Shown here: positions 1-12,778 of the stretch, one piece after another | Numbering within the stretch: position 1 is the stretch's first letter | How the letters are laid out: the number at the start of each line of letters is the position of its first letter | Source: Paramacrobiotus metropolitanus | Taxonomy: Eukaryota; Tardigrada; Eutardigrada; Parachela; Macrobiotidae | NCBI RefSeq assembly: GCF_019649055.1 | Contig: NW_026570279.1 | Span: forward strand, 744,001-808,000 | Reading direction: 5' to 3' | Length of the DNA stretch: 64,000 bases | Program-made: the position numbers and the translations under genes | Notes under the pieces: model-generated | Seen by the model: only the letters and a program-made list of their open reading frames with translations | The model's database searches: none | What the model was told of the DNA's origin: nothing

Positions 1-3000
1 GAATTTACTGGTGTCTGGCATGGGAGACATTATTGCCGGAATGAAATGACTGGTGTCGGGCATGGGGGACATTATTGCCGGAATGTGAATTATTGGTGTC
101 CGGCATGGGGAACATTATTGCCGGAATGAAATTATTGGTGTCCGGCATGGGGGACATTATTGCCGGAATGAAATTACTGGTGTCCGGCATGGGGGACATT
201 ATTGCCGGAATGAAATAACTGGTGTCCGGCATGGGGGACATTATTGCCGGAATGAAATTACTGGTGTCCGGCATGGGGGACATTATTGCCGGAATGAAAT
301 TATTGGTGTCCGGCATGGGGGACATTATTGCCGGAATAAAATAACTGGTGTGCGGCATGGAGGACATTATTGCCGGAATGCAATAATTGGTGTCCGGCAT
401 AGGGGACATTATTGCCGGAATGAATTTACTGGTGTCTGGCATGGGAGACATTATTGCCGGAATGAAATAACTTGTGTCCGGCATGGGGGACATTATTGCC
501 GGAATAAAATAACTATTGTGCGGCATGGAGGACATTATTGCCGGAATGAAATAACTGGTGTCCGGCATGGGGGACATTATTGCCGGAATGAAATTACTGG
601 TGTCCGGCATGGGGGACATTATTGCCGGAATGAAATAACTGGTGTCCGGCATGGGGGACATTATTGCCGGAATGAAATAACTGGTGTCCGGCATGGGGGA
701 CATTATTGTCGGAATGAAATAACAGGTGTGCGGCATGGAGGACATTATTGCCGGACTGAAATTACTGGCTTTCGTTTGGGGGACATTATTGCCGGAATGA
801 AATTACTGGTGTCCGGCATGGGAAACATTATTGTTGGAATGAAATTATTGGTGTCCGACATGGGGGACATTATTGCCGGAATGAAATTAATGGTGTCCGG
901 CATGGGGGACATTATTGCCGGAATGAAATTACTGGTGTCCGGCATGGGGGACATTATTGCCGGAATGAAATAACAGGTGTGCGGCATGGAGGACATTATT
1001 GCCGGAATGAAATTACTGGTGTCCGGCATTGGGGACATTATTGCCGGAATAAAATTATTAGTGTCCGGCATGGGGGACATTATTGCCGGAATGAAATAAC
1101 TGGTGTGCGGCATGGAGGACATTATTGCCGGAATGAAATTACTGGTGTCCGGCGTGGGGGACATAATTGCCGGAATGCAATTATTGGTGTCCGGCATGGG
1201 GGACATTATTGCCGGAATAAAATAACTGGTGTGCGGCATGGAGGACATTATTGCCAGAATGCAATAATTCGTGTCCGGCATAGGGGACATTATTGCTGGA
1301 ATGAATTTACTGGTGTCTGGCATGGGAGACATTATTGCCGGAATGAAATAACTGGTGTCGGGCATGGGGGACATTATTGCCGGAATGTGAATTATTGGTG
1401 TCCGGCATGGGGAACATTATTGCCGGAAGGCAATTATTGGTGTCCGGCATGGGGGACATCATTGTTGGAATGAAATGACTGGTGTCCGGCATGGGGGACA
1501 TTATTGCCGGAATGAAATAACTGGTGTGCGGCATGGAGGACATTATTGCCGGAATGAAATTACTGGTGTCCGGCGTGGGGGACATAATTGCCGGAATGCA
1601 ATTATTGGTGTCCGGTATGGGGGACATTATTGCCGGAATAAAATAACTGGTGTGCGGCATGGAGGACATTATTGCCGGAATGCAATAATTGGTGTCCGGC
1701 ATAGGGGACATTATTGCCGGAATGAATTTACTGGTGTCTGGCATGGGAGACATTATTGCCGGAATGAAATAACTTGTGTCCGGCATGGGGGACATTATTG
1801 CCGGAATAAAATAACTATTGTGCGGCATGGAGGACATTATTGCCGGAATGAAATAACTGGTGTCCGGCATGGGGGACATTATTGCCGGAATGAAATTATT
1901 GGTGTCCGGCATGGGGGACTTTATTGCCGGAATGAAATAACTGGTGTCCGGCATGGGGGACATTATTGCCGGAATGAAATAACTGGTGTCCGGCATGGGG
2001 GACATTATTGCCGGAATGAAATAACTGGTGTCCGGCATGGGGGACATTATTGCCGGAATGAAATAACCGGTGTCCGGCATGGGGGACATTATTGCCGGAA
2101 TGAAATAACTGGTGTCCGGCATGGGGGACATTATTGCCGGAATGAAATAACCGGTGTCCGGCATGGGGGACATTATTGCCGGAGTGAAATAACTGGTGTC
2201 CGGCATGGGGGACATTATTGCCGGAATGAAATAACTGGTGTCCGGCATGGGGGACATTATTGCCGGAATAAAATTATTAGTGTTCGGCATGGAGGACATT
2301 ATTGCCGGAATGAAATTACTGGTGTCCGGCGTGGGGGACATAATTGCCGGAATGCAATTATTGGTGTCCGGCATGGGGGACATTATTGCCGGAATAAAAT
2401 AACTGGTGTGCGGCATGGATGACATTATTGCCGGAATGCAATAATTGGTGTACGGCATGGGGGACATTATTGCCGGAATGAATTTACCGGTGTCTGGCAT
2501 GGGAGACATTATTGCCGGAATGCAATTATTGGTATCCGGCATGGGGGACACTATTGCCGGAATGAAATAACTGGTGTCCGGCATGGGGGACATTATTGTC
2601 GGAATGAAATAACTGGTGTCCGGCATGGGGGACATTATTGCCGGAATGAAATAACCAGTGTCCGGCATGGGGGACATTATTGCCGGAATGAAATAACTGG
2701 TGTCCGGCATGGGGGACATTATTGCCGGAATGAAATAACTGGTGTCCGGCATGGGGGACATTATTGCCGGAATGAAATAACTGGTGTGCGGCATGGAGGA
2801 CATTATTGCCGGAATGAAATTACTGGTGTCCGGCATTGGGGGCATTATTGCCGGAATAAAATTATTAGTGTTCGGCATGGAGGACATTATTGCCGGAATG
2901 CAATAATTGGTGTACGGCATGGGGGACATTATTGCCGGAATGAATTTACTGGTGTCTGGCATGGGAGACATTATTGCCGGAATGCAATTATTGGTATCCG

Positions 3001-3575
3001 GCATGGGAGACATTATTGCCGGAATGAAATTACTGGTGTCCGGCATGGGGGACATTATTGCCGGAATGAAATTATTGGTGTCCGGCATGGGGAACATTAT
3101 TGCCGGAATGCAATTATTGGTGTCCGGCATGGGGGACATTATTGCCGGAATGAAATTACTGGTGTCCGGCATGGGGACATTATTGCCGCAATGGAATTAC
3201 TGGTGCTCGGCATGGGGGCATTATTGCTTAATAAAATTACTGGTGTCCGGCATGGGGAACATTATTGCCGGAATGAAATTATTAGTGTCCGGCATGGGAG
3301 ACATTATTGCCGGAATAAAATAACTGGTGTGCGGCATGGAGGACATTATTGCAAGAATGAAATTACTGGTGTCCGGCATTGTGGACATTATTGCCGGAAT
3401 GAAATTATTGGTGTCCGGCATGGGGGACATTATTGCCGGAATGAAATAACTGGAGTCCGGCATGGAGGACATTATTGCAAGAATGAAATTACTGGTGTCC
3501 GGCATGGGGACATTATTGCCGGAATGAAATTATTAGTGTCCGGCATGAGGGACATTATTGCCGGAATGAAATTAC
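1..3575. repeat. 42-bp minisatellite array, about 85 units
   Basis: Head-to-tail copies of a 42-bp unit. The anchor words CCGGCATGGGGGACATT and TGCCGGAATGAAATTACTGG recur every 42 bases with few indels. Two main variants exist: GTGTCC with GGGGGAC, and GTGTGC with GGAGGAC. The second variant followed by GAATGCAATAATTGG and then GAATTTACTGG recurs as a block near 349, 1230, 1650 and 2410, so the array has grown by duplicating multi-unit blocks. Because 42 is 14 codons, some frames stay open for hundreds of codons with a 14-residue period (minus: MSPMPDTSYFIPAI; plus: RHGGHYCRNEITGV). I read these as a by-product of the period rather than separate genes. The left edge lies outside the window. 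Confidence 0.97.
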
Positions 3576-6500
3576 TGCTTTTCGTTTTTGCAGCAGCTTT
3601 TCGTGTTAATTAAGTTTTAACGTGCTACCAGTAGCGCTCGTAACAGTTAACATAATCAATATTTTAAAATTAGCAACATTTTCGTAATGACCTTTCATAA
3701 CAACCTTCCGTAACGGACACAGAAACATTTTTGCATTGGAACTGGATTAAGAGGACCTTTGCTACGCTCCGGTCGATCAAAGATAAACTAGAATATGTTT
3801 CAGTGTGTATAAAAAGTAAATTTTGTATAAACTCGAGTGTGACCGGCAAAATGTTCCCACTGTCCCCCGGACGCTTATGCCCTGTCCCCTGTCACCATCT
3901 CCTAAACCGTAACCCTTGGCCAGAATGGTGACATGGGGGACCTACAGCGAAAAGCTGATTTTCAGGTCAATCAGTGAGCTTTGAAAAGCTGCCACCAGCG
4001 TTACTACAGAGTTACCAGTCTAAAACAACTGAGGGACTCTGGTTACCGTAGGGATATTACTGCCATAACAAACTTCCAGGTCCCCGGCATGGAGGACATC
4101 AAAGCCGGAATGACATTACGGGTGTGCGGCATGGAGGACATTATTGCCGGAAGGAAATTACTGGTTTCCGCTTGGGGGACATTATTGCCGGAATGAAATT
4201 ACTGGTGTCTGGCATGGGAGACATTATTGCCGGAATGCAATTATTGGTATCCGGCATGGGAGACATTATTGCCGGAATGAAATTACTGGTGTCCGGCATG
4301 GGGGACATTATTGCCGGAATGAAATTATTGGTGTCCGGCATGGGGAACATTATTGCCGGAATGCAATTATTGGTGTCCGGCATGGGGGACATTATTGCCG
4401 GAATGAAATTACTGGTGTCCGGCATGGGGGACATTATTGCCGCAATGGAATTACTGGTGCTCGGCATGGGGGGCATTATTGCTTAATAAAATTACTGGTG
4501 TCCGGCATGGGGAACATTATTGCCGGAATGAAATTATTAGTGTCCGGCATGGGAGACATTATTGCCGGAATGAAATAACTGGTGTGCGGCATGGAGGACA
4601 TTATTGCAAGAATGAAATTACTGGTGTCCGGCATTGTGGACATTATTGCCGGAATGAAATTATTGGTGTCCGGCATGGGGACATTATTGCCGGAATGAAA
4701 TAACTGGAGTCCGGCATGGAGGACATTATTGCAAGAATGAAATTACTGGTGTCCGGCATGGGGGACATTATTGCCGGAATGAAATTATTAGTGTCCGGCA
4801 TGAGGGACATTATTGCCGGAATGAAATTACTGCTTTTCGTTTTTGCAGCAGCTTTTCGTGTTAATTAAGTTTTAACGTGCTACCAGTAGCGCTCGTAACA
4901 GTTAACATAATCAATATTTTAAAATTAGCAACATTTTCGTAATGACCTTTCATAACAACCTTCCGTAACGGACACAGAAACATTTTTGCATTGGAACTGG
5001 ATTAAGAGGACCTTTGCTACGCTCCGGTCGATCAAAGATAAACTAGAATATGTTTCAGTGTGTATAAAAGTAAATTTTGTATAAACTCGAGTGTGACCGG
5101 CAAAATGTTCCCACTGTCCCCCGGACGCTTATACCCTGTCCCCCTGTCACCATCTCCTAAACCGTAACCCTTTGGCCAGAATGGTGACATGGGGGACCTA
5201 CAGCGAAAAGCTGATTTTCAGGTCAATCAGTGAGCTTTGAAAAGCTGCCACCAGCGTTACTACAGAGTTACCAGTCTTAAACAACTGAGGGACTCTGGTT
5301 ACCGTAGGGATATTACTGCCATAACAAACTTCCAGGTCCCCGGCATGGAGGACATCAAAGCCGGAATGACATTACGGGTGTGCGGCATGGAGGACATTAT
5401 TGCCGGAATGAAATTACTGGTTTCCGCTTGGGGGACATTATTGCCGGAATGAAATTACTGGTGTCCGGCATGGGGGAACTTATTGCCGGAATGAAATTAC
5501 TGGTGCCCGGCATTGGGGACATTATTGCCGGAATGAAATTACTGGTGTCCGGCATGGGGGACATTATTGCCGGAATGAAATTACTGGTGTCCGGCATGGG
5601 GGACATTATTGCCGCAATGGAATTACTGGTGCTCGGCATGGGGGGCATTATTGCTTAATAAAATTACTGGTGTCCGGCATGGGGAACATTATTGCCGGAA
5701 TGAAATTATTAGTGTCCGGCATGGGAGACATTATTGCCGGAATGAAATAACTGGTGTGCGGCATGGAGGACATTATTGCAAGAATGAAATTACTGGTGTC
5801 CGGCATTGTGGACATTATTGCCGGAATGAAATTATTGGTGTCCGGCATGGGGACATTATTGCCGGAATGAAATAACTGGAGTCCGGCATGGAGGACATTA
5901 TTGCAAGAATGAAATTACTGGTGTCCGGCATGGGGACATTATTGCCGGAATGAAATTATTAGTGTCCGGCATGAGGGACATTATTGCCGGAATGAAATTA
6001 CTGCTTTTCGTTTTTGCAGCAGCTTTTCGTGTTAATTAAGTTTTAACGTGCTACCAGTAGCGCTCGTAACAGTTAACATAATCAATATTTTAAAATTAGC
6101 AACATTTTCGTAATGACCTTTCATAACAACCTTCCGTAACGGACACAGAAACATTTTTGCATTGGAAGTGGATTAAGAGGACCTTTGCTACGCTCCGGTC
6201 GATCAAAGATAACTAGAATATGTTTCAGTGTGTATAAAAAGTAAATTTTGTATAAACTCGAGTGTGACCGGCAAAAATGTTCCCACTGTCCCCCCGGACG
6301 CTTATGCCCTGTCTCCCCTGTCACCATCTCCTAAACCGTAACCCTTTGGCCAGAATGGTGACATGGGGGACCTACAGCGAAAAGCTGATTTTCAGGTCAA
6401 TCAGTGAGCTTTGAAAAGCTGCCACCAGCGTTACTACAGAGTTACCAGTCTAAAACAACTGAGGGACTCTGGTTACCGTAGGGATATTACTGCCATAACA

Positions 6501-9205
6501 AACTTCCAGGTCCCCGGCATGGAGGACATCATTGCCGGAATGACATTTACGGGTGTGCGGCATGGAGGACATTATTACCGGAATGAAATTGCTGGTTTCC
6601 GCTTGGGGGACATTATTGCCGGAATGAAATTACTGGTGTCCGGCATGGGGAACTTATTGCCGGAATGAAATTACTGGTGCCCGGCATTGGGGACATTATT
6701 GCCGGAATGAAATTACTGGTGTCCGGCATGGGGACATTATTGCCGGAATGAAATTACTGGTGTCCGGCATGGGGACATTATTGCCGCAATGGAATTACTG
6801 GTGCTCGGCATGGGGGGCATTATTGCTTAATAAAATTACTGGTGTCCGGCATGGGGAACATTATTGCCGGAATGAAATTATTAGTGTCCGGCATGGGAGA
6901 CATTATTGCCGGAATGAAATAACTGGTGTGCGGCATGGAGGACATTATTGCAAGAATGAAATTACTGGTGTCCGGCATTGTGGACATTATTGCCGGAATG
7001 AAATTATTGGTGTCCGGCATGGGGGACATTATTGCCGGAATGAAATAACTGGAGTCCGGCATGGAGGACATTATTGCAAGAATGAAATTACTGGTGTCCG
7101 GCATGGGGGACATTATTGCCGGAATGAAATTATTAGTGTCCGGCATGAGGGACATTATTGCCGGAATGAAATTACTGCTTTTCGTTTTTGCAGCAGCTTT
7201 TCGTGTTAATTAAGTTTTAACGTGCTACCAGTAGCGCTCGTAACAGTTAACATAATCAATATTTTAAAATTAGCAACATTTTCGTAATGACCTTTCATAA
7301 CAACCTTCCGTAACGGACACAGAAACATTTTTGCATTGGAAGTGGATTAAGAGGACCTTTGCTACGCTCCGGTCGATCAAAGATAAACTAGAATATGTTT
7401 CAGTGTGTATAAAAAGTAAATTTTGTATAAACTCGAGTGTGACCGGCAAAAATGTTCCCACTGTCCCCCCGGACGCTTATGCCCTGTCTCCCCTGTCACC
7501 ATCTCCTAAACCGTAACCCTTTGGCCAGAATGGTGACATGGGGGACCTACAGCGAAAAGCTGATTTTCAGGTCAATCAGTGAGCTTTGAAAAGCTGCCAC
7601 CAGCGTTACTACAGAGTTACCAGTCTAAAACAACTGAGGGACTCTGGTTACCGTAGGGATATTACTGCCATAACAAACTTCCAGGTCCCCGGCATGGAGG
7701 ACATCAAAGCCGGAATGACATTACGGGTGTGCGGCATGGAGGACATTATTGCCGGAATGAAATTACTGGTTTCCGCTTGGGGGACATTATTGCCGGAATG
7801 AAATTACTGGTGTCCGGCATGGGGGAACTTATTGCCGGAATGAAATTACTGGTGCCCGGCATTGGGGACATTATTGCCGGAATGAAATTACTGGTGTCCG
7901 GCATGGGGGACATTATTGCCGCAATGGAATTACTGGTGCTCGGCATGGGGGGCATTATTGCTTAATAAAATTACTGGTGTCCGGCATGGGGAACATTATT
8001 GCCGGAATGAAATTATTAGTGTCCGGCATGGGAGACATTATTGCCGGAATGAAATAACTGGTGTGCGGCATGGAGGACATTATTGCAAGAATGAAATTAC
8101 TGGTGTCCGGCATTGTGGACATTATTGCCGGAATGAAATTATTGGTGTCCGGCATGGGGGACATTATTGCCGGAATGAAATAACTGGAGTCCGGCATGGA
8201 GGACATTATTGCAAGAATGAAATTACTGGTGTCCGGCATGGGGACATTATTGCCGGAATGAAATTATTAGTGTCCGGCATGAGGGACATTATTGCCGGAA
8301 TGAAATTACTGCTTTTCGTTTTTGCAGCAGCTTTTCGTGTTAATTAAGTTTTAACGTGCTACCAGTAGCGCTCGTAACAGTTAACATAATCAATATTTTA
8401 AAATTAGCAACATTTTCGTAATGACCTTTCATAACAACCTTCCGTAACGGACACAGAAACATTTTTGCATTGGAACTGGATTAAGAGGACCTTTGCTACG
8501 CTCCGGTCGATCAAAGATAAACTAGAATATGTTTCAGTGTGTATAAAAAGTAAATTTTGTATAAACTCGAGTGTGACCGGCAAAAATGTTCCCACTGTCC
8601 CCCCGGACGCTTATGCCCTGTCCCCCCTGTCACCATCTCCTAAACCGTAACCCTTTGGCCAGAATGGTGACATGGGGGACCTACAGCGAAAAGCTGATTT
8701 TCAGGTCAATCAGTGAGCTTTGAAAAGCTGCCACCAGCGTTACTACAGAGTTACCAGTCTAAAACAACTGAGGGACTCTGGTTACCGTAGGGATATTACT
8801 GCCATAACAAACTTCCAGGTCCCCGGCATGGAGGACATCAAAGCCGGAATGACATTACGGGTGTGCGGCATGGAGGACATTATTGCCGGAATGAAATTAC
8901 TGGTTTCCGCTTGGGGACATTATTGCCGGAATGAAATTACTGGTGTCCGGCATGGGGGAACTTATTGCCGGAATGAAATTACTGGTGCCCGGCATTGGGG
9001 ACATTATTGCCGGAATGAAATTACTAGTGTCCGGCATGGGGGACATTATTGCCGGAATGAAATTGCTGGTGCCCGGCATGGGAGACATTATTGCCGGAAT
9101 GAAATTATTGGTGTCCGGCATGGGGGACATTATTGCCGGAATGAAATTACTGGTGTCCGGCATGGGTGACATTATTGCCGGAATGAAATTACTGGTGTCC
9201 GGGCC
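3576..9205. repeat. Higher-order satellite: spacer of about 505 bp plus 42-mer sub-array, about 4.5 copies
   Basis: Five nearly identical spacers lie at 3576-4080, 4831-5336, 6002-6510, 7176-7685 and 8310-8819. Each is followed by 42-mers (4081-4830, 5337-6001, 6511-7175, 7686-8309, 8820-9205). Spacer starts are 1255, 1171, 1174 and 1134 bases apart; most of the difference comes from whole 42-mers gained or lost. Each spacer starts at TGCTTTTCGTTTTTGCAGCA, holds a TATA-like TATAAAAAG (3808 in the first) and ends in AACTTCCAGG before the 42-mers resume. The copies differ mainly in homopolymer length, so the amplification is recent or homogenised. A further copy lies inverted at 13161-13640 and a diverged one at 45346-45655. 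Confidence 0.95.
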
Positions 9206-11755
9206 TGGTTGAGCCGCTGGTCCTGGTGGCATGGCTGCTGTTGGCGGTATGCCTGGTAGTTGGGGCACATTTTGGCCCGTGGGCATGGTTTGGCCCGTCT
9301 GTGGCTGGGCTTGGCCCGTTGGGGCTACCGCCGTGATAGGAGGACCAAATAGGCTTATTTGGCCTACTGATGGTGGTTGCACCGTAGGTGTACCACTTTG
9401 GCCTCCTATCTGTCCTTGTGTGGCTGGTGGCCCGAACATGAGGCTCGGTTGGCTGGTCCGGTTAGGATCCATGCCGCTGGTCTGAGCCTGGCTTGTGGCC
9501 GGGTGTGGACTGAAGCTGAAGTCCATGTTCGGGAATATTGATGGATACAAGGACGAAGGCTTTGATCCAAAGTAGCTGTGGCTGGGTATTGCCTGGCTTG
9601 GGTCAAAGCCTAGCCCACTTAACGTAGACGGATGAGTCTGCGTCGTGGGCGTCACTATCGTCGTTGGACCGATAGTGGCGGTTGTGGTGACCGGGACTGG
9701 TGGTGGCGGCAGTGTTACTGTCGCCGTTGATGTTCCTCGGTCCACTGGGCTGGGAGGCGCTGGTATGGTTGGCCCCTTTGGGGGATCTCCAACCGATGGT
9801 CCTTCCACAGCCATATTCACATGGTAGTGCTGCTGATGATACACTGGCTGGCGGTAGAACTGTTGGTCCTGCCGCAGAGCCTCGTCGACTTTTTCTTGTC
9901 GGCGCTGTGTATCTGAGTCTGGAAAAGTATGGTAGGATGGTGGTTCTGCGGACAGCTCGGAGTTGATATCTGCGAGATGTGATTTTTCCGCGTCTAAGCA
10001 GGCGTTCTCCATGCTTAGCTTTTCCAGGTCCTCGTTCAGCTGGGTTATGCGTTGTGTGGCCGCCTGGTAGTCTTTGACCAGGCCGGCGTTATTGGCCTCC
10101 AATGTGATGATCCGGTCGTGTTGGCCCTGGATCACCTGTTTGGCTTGATTAAAGGCCTGCTCCAATTGGACAAAGTTTTGATGTCCAATGGTGCTGTTTT
10201 GCTCAAGTTGTGCCCGAATGGTTGCTTCGGTGTTGAGCTGGCTTTGGAGGGCAACGATCTGTTGCTGGAGTTGCACGTTTTGTGCCACCTTCTGTTGAAC
10301 CGTTTGGCTCAACAGTCCTCCTCGTTGGATGGTCTTCATGAGATCTTGGTGCCTCTCATAAAGAAGATTGTAGCCATTCCGCAGGCGGTTGATTTCGTCC
10401 TGCAGGCTGGCCAAGTCTTCGGCGAGACGCTCGTTTTCCCTCTGTAGGCGGTCCGCCTCAGAGTCGGTGTCGTCAATGGTGGTCCGGGCCGTAGCCAATT
10501 CGTCCTTGGCTTTTGCCAGCTCAGTCCTCGTAGAGGTGAGCAGGGCTTCGAGGCCCGCCACAGCCGTTTCTAGGCTGTGGATTGTCCTGTTGAGCTGGTC
10601 TCGCTCAGCGTTGGGACATGGTGACAACTTGAGCTGGGTTAGCTCAAGTTGGGTCTGGGCCAGTATGGCCGAGACTCGTTTAGCCTCTGCGTCCGATTGG
10701 ATCGCAAGGTTTTTGTGTCTGTGGATCTCGTCCTGCATCCATCGTTCGGATAGCAGGACCGCTTCTGCCATATCCGCCAGCTGCTTGGTCAGGTCCCGTA
10801 CTGTGGTCCTGAGTTGGTCGATTTCGTCGAGCTCCTCGGGCCGGGTTGCCTGGTTCAGCTTTGGCGGGGTGACGCTGGCGCGGGTTGTGTCCCAGGAAGG
10901 CTAGTTTAGGTCCATCCTGGCTGTGGCCCTGTTAAGTTGGGCCAGGTCCACAATTGGCTCTGCGTCCGGTTTGGACGGGCCAAACGCGCCGGTGACGTCA
11001 TTGGTCGGCGATGGCGTTGTATTGGTTGAGCCATCGACTTCGAACATGATGGGCGACTGACTCACGGGCTGTTGGCCCTGGTCATGTGCCTTGGGACCAG
11101 CCTTTTTGGCTTGGCCCTTTGCCTTGCGTCCACCTTTGGCCGCCGTTGGCGCCTCAGGTTGGATCTGGTCCGAGCCCGATAGGGCTGGACGTGCTGTCAG
11201 ATCCTGGACGTCAAGGTTGGACCGGGCCAAGTTGTTTGGCCCTGGTCCATCTGTGTGTGTCTTGTCCTCACTTGTGGCCGCCGTTGGCGCCACGAGTTGG
11301 ACTTGGCCCGAGCCAGGTATGGCCGGTTGTTGCGCCAAGTCCCGAGGGACACTGTTGGCCTGGGCCGTCCTATCGGCGCCAGGTTGGCTGTCCTGGGGCT
11401 GGTTGGCCTCGGACAGTTCATCGGATGCCTCCAGGAATGTGTCGTCCCTGGTGGCGTCCAGACTTTCGTCGCTGGTTTCCAGGTCAGCCGGCAGGATTTG
11501 TTTGTCCCGCCTGGCTCTGGCCTCGACCGAACTCGTTGAGCCGGCCGAGTTTGGCTCGTCTGGGTCTGAGCTGCTCTGTTTGGCCCTGCGGAACCCGTAA
11601 GTTCCCGGTGGCTCTCGTGTAGCGTAGCTCTTGCCCAGTTGCTTCTTGTATTCGTTTGGTTGGCGCCCGTCCATTGGACTAAGCAATCTCCGTTGGAGTT
11701 GCTCATGGCTGGTGTATGGCATCACCTTGGCCAAGGCGCTTTCGATTTGGCCCAT
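8897..11755 (-). CDS. gag-like region of element A: myristoylation-type N-terminus, coiled coil, P/T/FG-rich tail
   Basis: Two open segments lie in series, 11755-10901 and 10771-8897. The first starts MGQIESALAK, matching the MGxxxS pattern of N-myristoylated matrix proteins, and continues as an acidic, S/P/Q-rich, low-complexity chain with a KAKGQAKKAG basic patch. The second is about 280 residues of strong coiled coil (long E/Q/L/R heptads, for example DEINRLRNGYNLLYERHQ), then a P/T-rich stretch with scattered FG and GF dipeptides (LMFGPP, SLFGPP, YFGSKP). The last 90 or so residues are encoded by the satellite (repeats of PDTSNFIPAIMSPM). No zinc knuckle or capsid fold is recognisable by eye. 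Gag is inferred from position behind LTR and leader and from the N-terminus; a cellular coiled-coil protein is the alternative. Confidence 0.55.
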
Positions 11756-12778
11756 GGTATTGGGACTTGGAAAATTTCTTTGGTCTTGGTCCGGACCGGA
11801 ATGTTGGGTTTGGCTGTCGCTGGTTGGTGCTGGTCAGGTACGCTAGAGCTCAGGTTTAGCGTTAGCTTCCTATGGCCCTACTTTACGTTACTGACCAGTG
11901 TGACGTCACGTACGAAATGGTCTTGCAAAAAGCTCTACGTCACGAGTAGCGTGCCGTGAGCAAAAAATGCAAAAAAGTATGAGTCTACTACGAGTATAAC
12001 ACGGAAGTTTCACTACGACGGTTATAACTTTCCACGATTGGTCAGAATTTTATGGAAAATAACCACGCTGACGTCACGCAACTTTTTCGCGAAAATTCCG
12101 GCTGGACAAAATGGCGGTTGTTTTCGCCGAAAATACAGTAAAAATCAGGTAAAATTTTTTTGAGAGTTCTGTTCTAATTTTCTAGGACAGAATTTCGCAA
12201 GGAATCCGAAAAAACTAATTTCGAGCAAATCGGATAAAAGGTTCAGGAGTTATAGAATTTTAAAGTACGGGTTCTTCCGAAAACCTCGAAATTTTCAAAG
12301 TTCTACGAAAGCCCTACGACGCCACAGCAGGTCTTACCGGTCGTTTTTCGATCCAAACTGCTGCTCCGTCGTTCCACTTCGCCCTCTTCTACCGTGAGGG
12401 CCGCAGCGCACCCGATAGGGCGTACAGGTGTAACAGGACCGTACCCAACGCAGTTTTTGCGCGGGGAGCCAAAGCTGCGGGAGGCCTACTTTTAGGCGCT
12501 GACCCGTATCATGCAACCCGGTAGGGCGCTTAATTGGTAAACAGGGACGTACCGAACGCAGTTTTTGCGCCGGGAGCCAAAACTGCGGGGGGCCTACTTT
12601 TAGGCGCCGACCCGTATGTAATCCGTCGCGCTGCAGACTTCCAGTGAAGTCTGTATGATCATGAGATGGTCGCGGGTTTGCTGGCCTACTTATAGGCGAT
12701 CAGCGTAGTTCGACCGTGTTGCCTTCACTGGGGATCAGAGGTCTCGTCGGAAAGAAAACCGAACGATGCTGCTACCAT
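11756..12778 (-). other. Leader of element A with 108-bp tandem duplication
   Basis: Non-coding stretch between the primer-binding site and the gag start. A 108-bp unit is duplicated in tandem (anchors GTACCCAACGCAGTTTTTGC at 12440 and GTACCGAACGCAGTTTTTGC at 12548). A third partial copy of its GGCCTACTTTTAGGCG core lies near 12680. Each core contains the small inverted repeat GGCCTAC/TAGGCG. The part at 11990-12320 is AT-rich and has no repeat or open frame that I can support. Confidence 0.6.

Noticed and set aside
1307-3172. 621-codon open frame on the minus strand in the 42-mer array
   Set aside because: It is pure 14-residue repetition in an array whose period is a multiple of three; other frames are open for the same reason. 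No start context, domain or flank supports a gene.
1-3575. CRISPR-like array
   Set aside because: Whole 42-mers repeat with no unique spacers, no cas genes, and the surrounding DNA is eukaryotic.
9231-11959. Several plus-strand frames opposite the gag region of element A
   Set aside because: They are antisense shadows of a GC-rich minus-strand frame and encode W/G/V-rich chains without domains.
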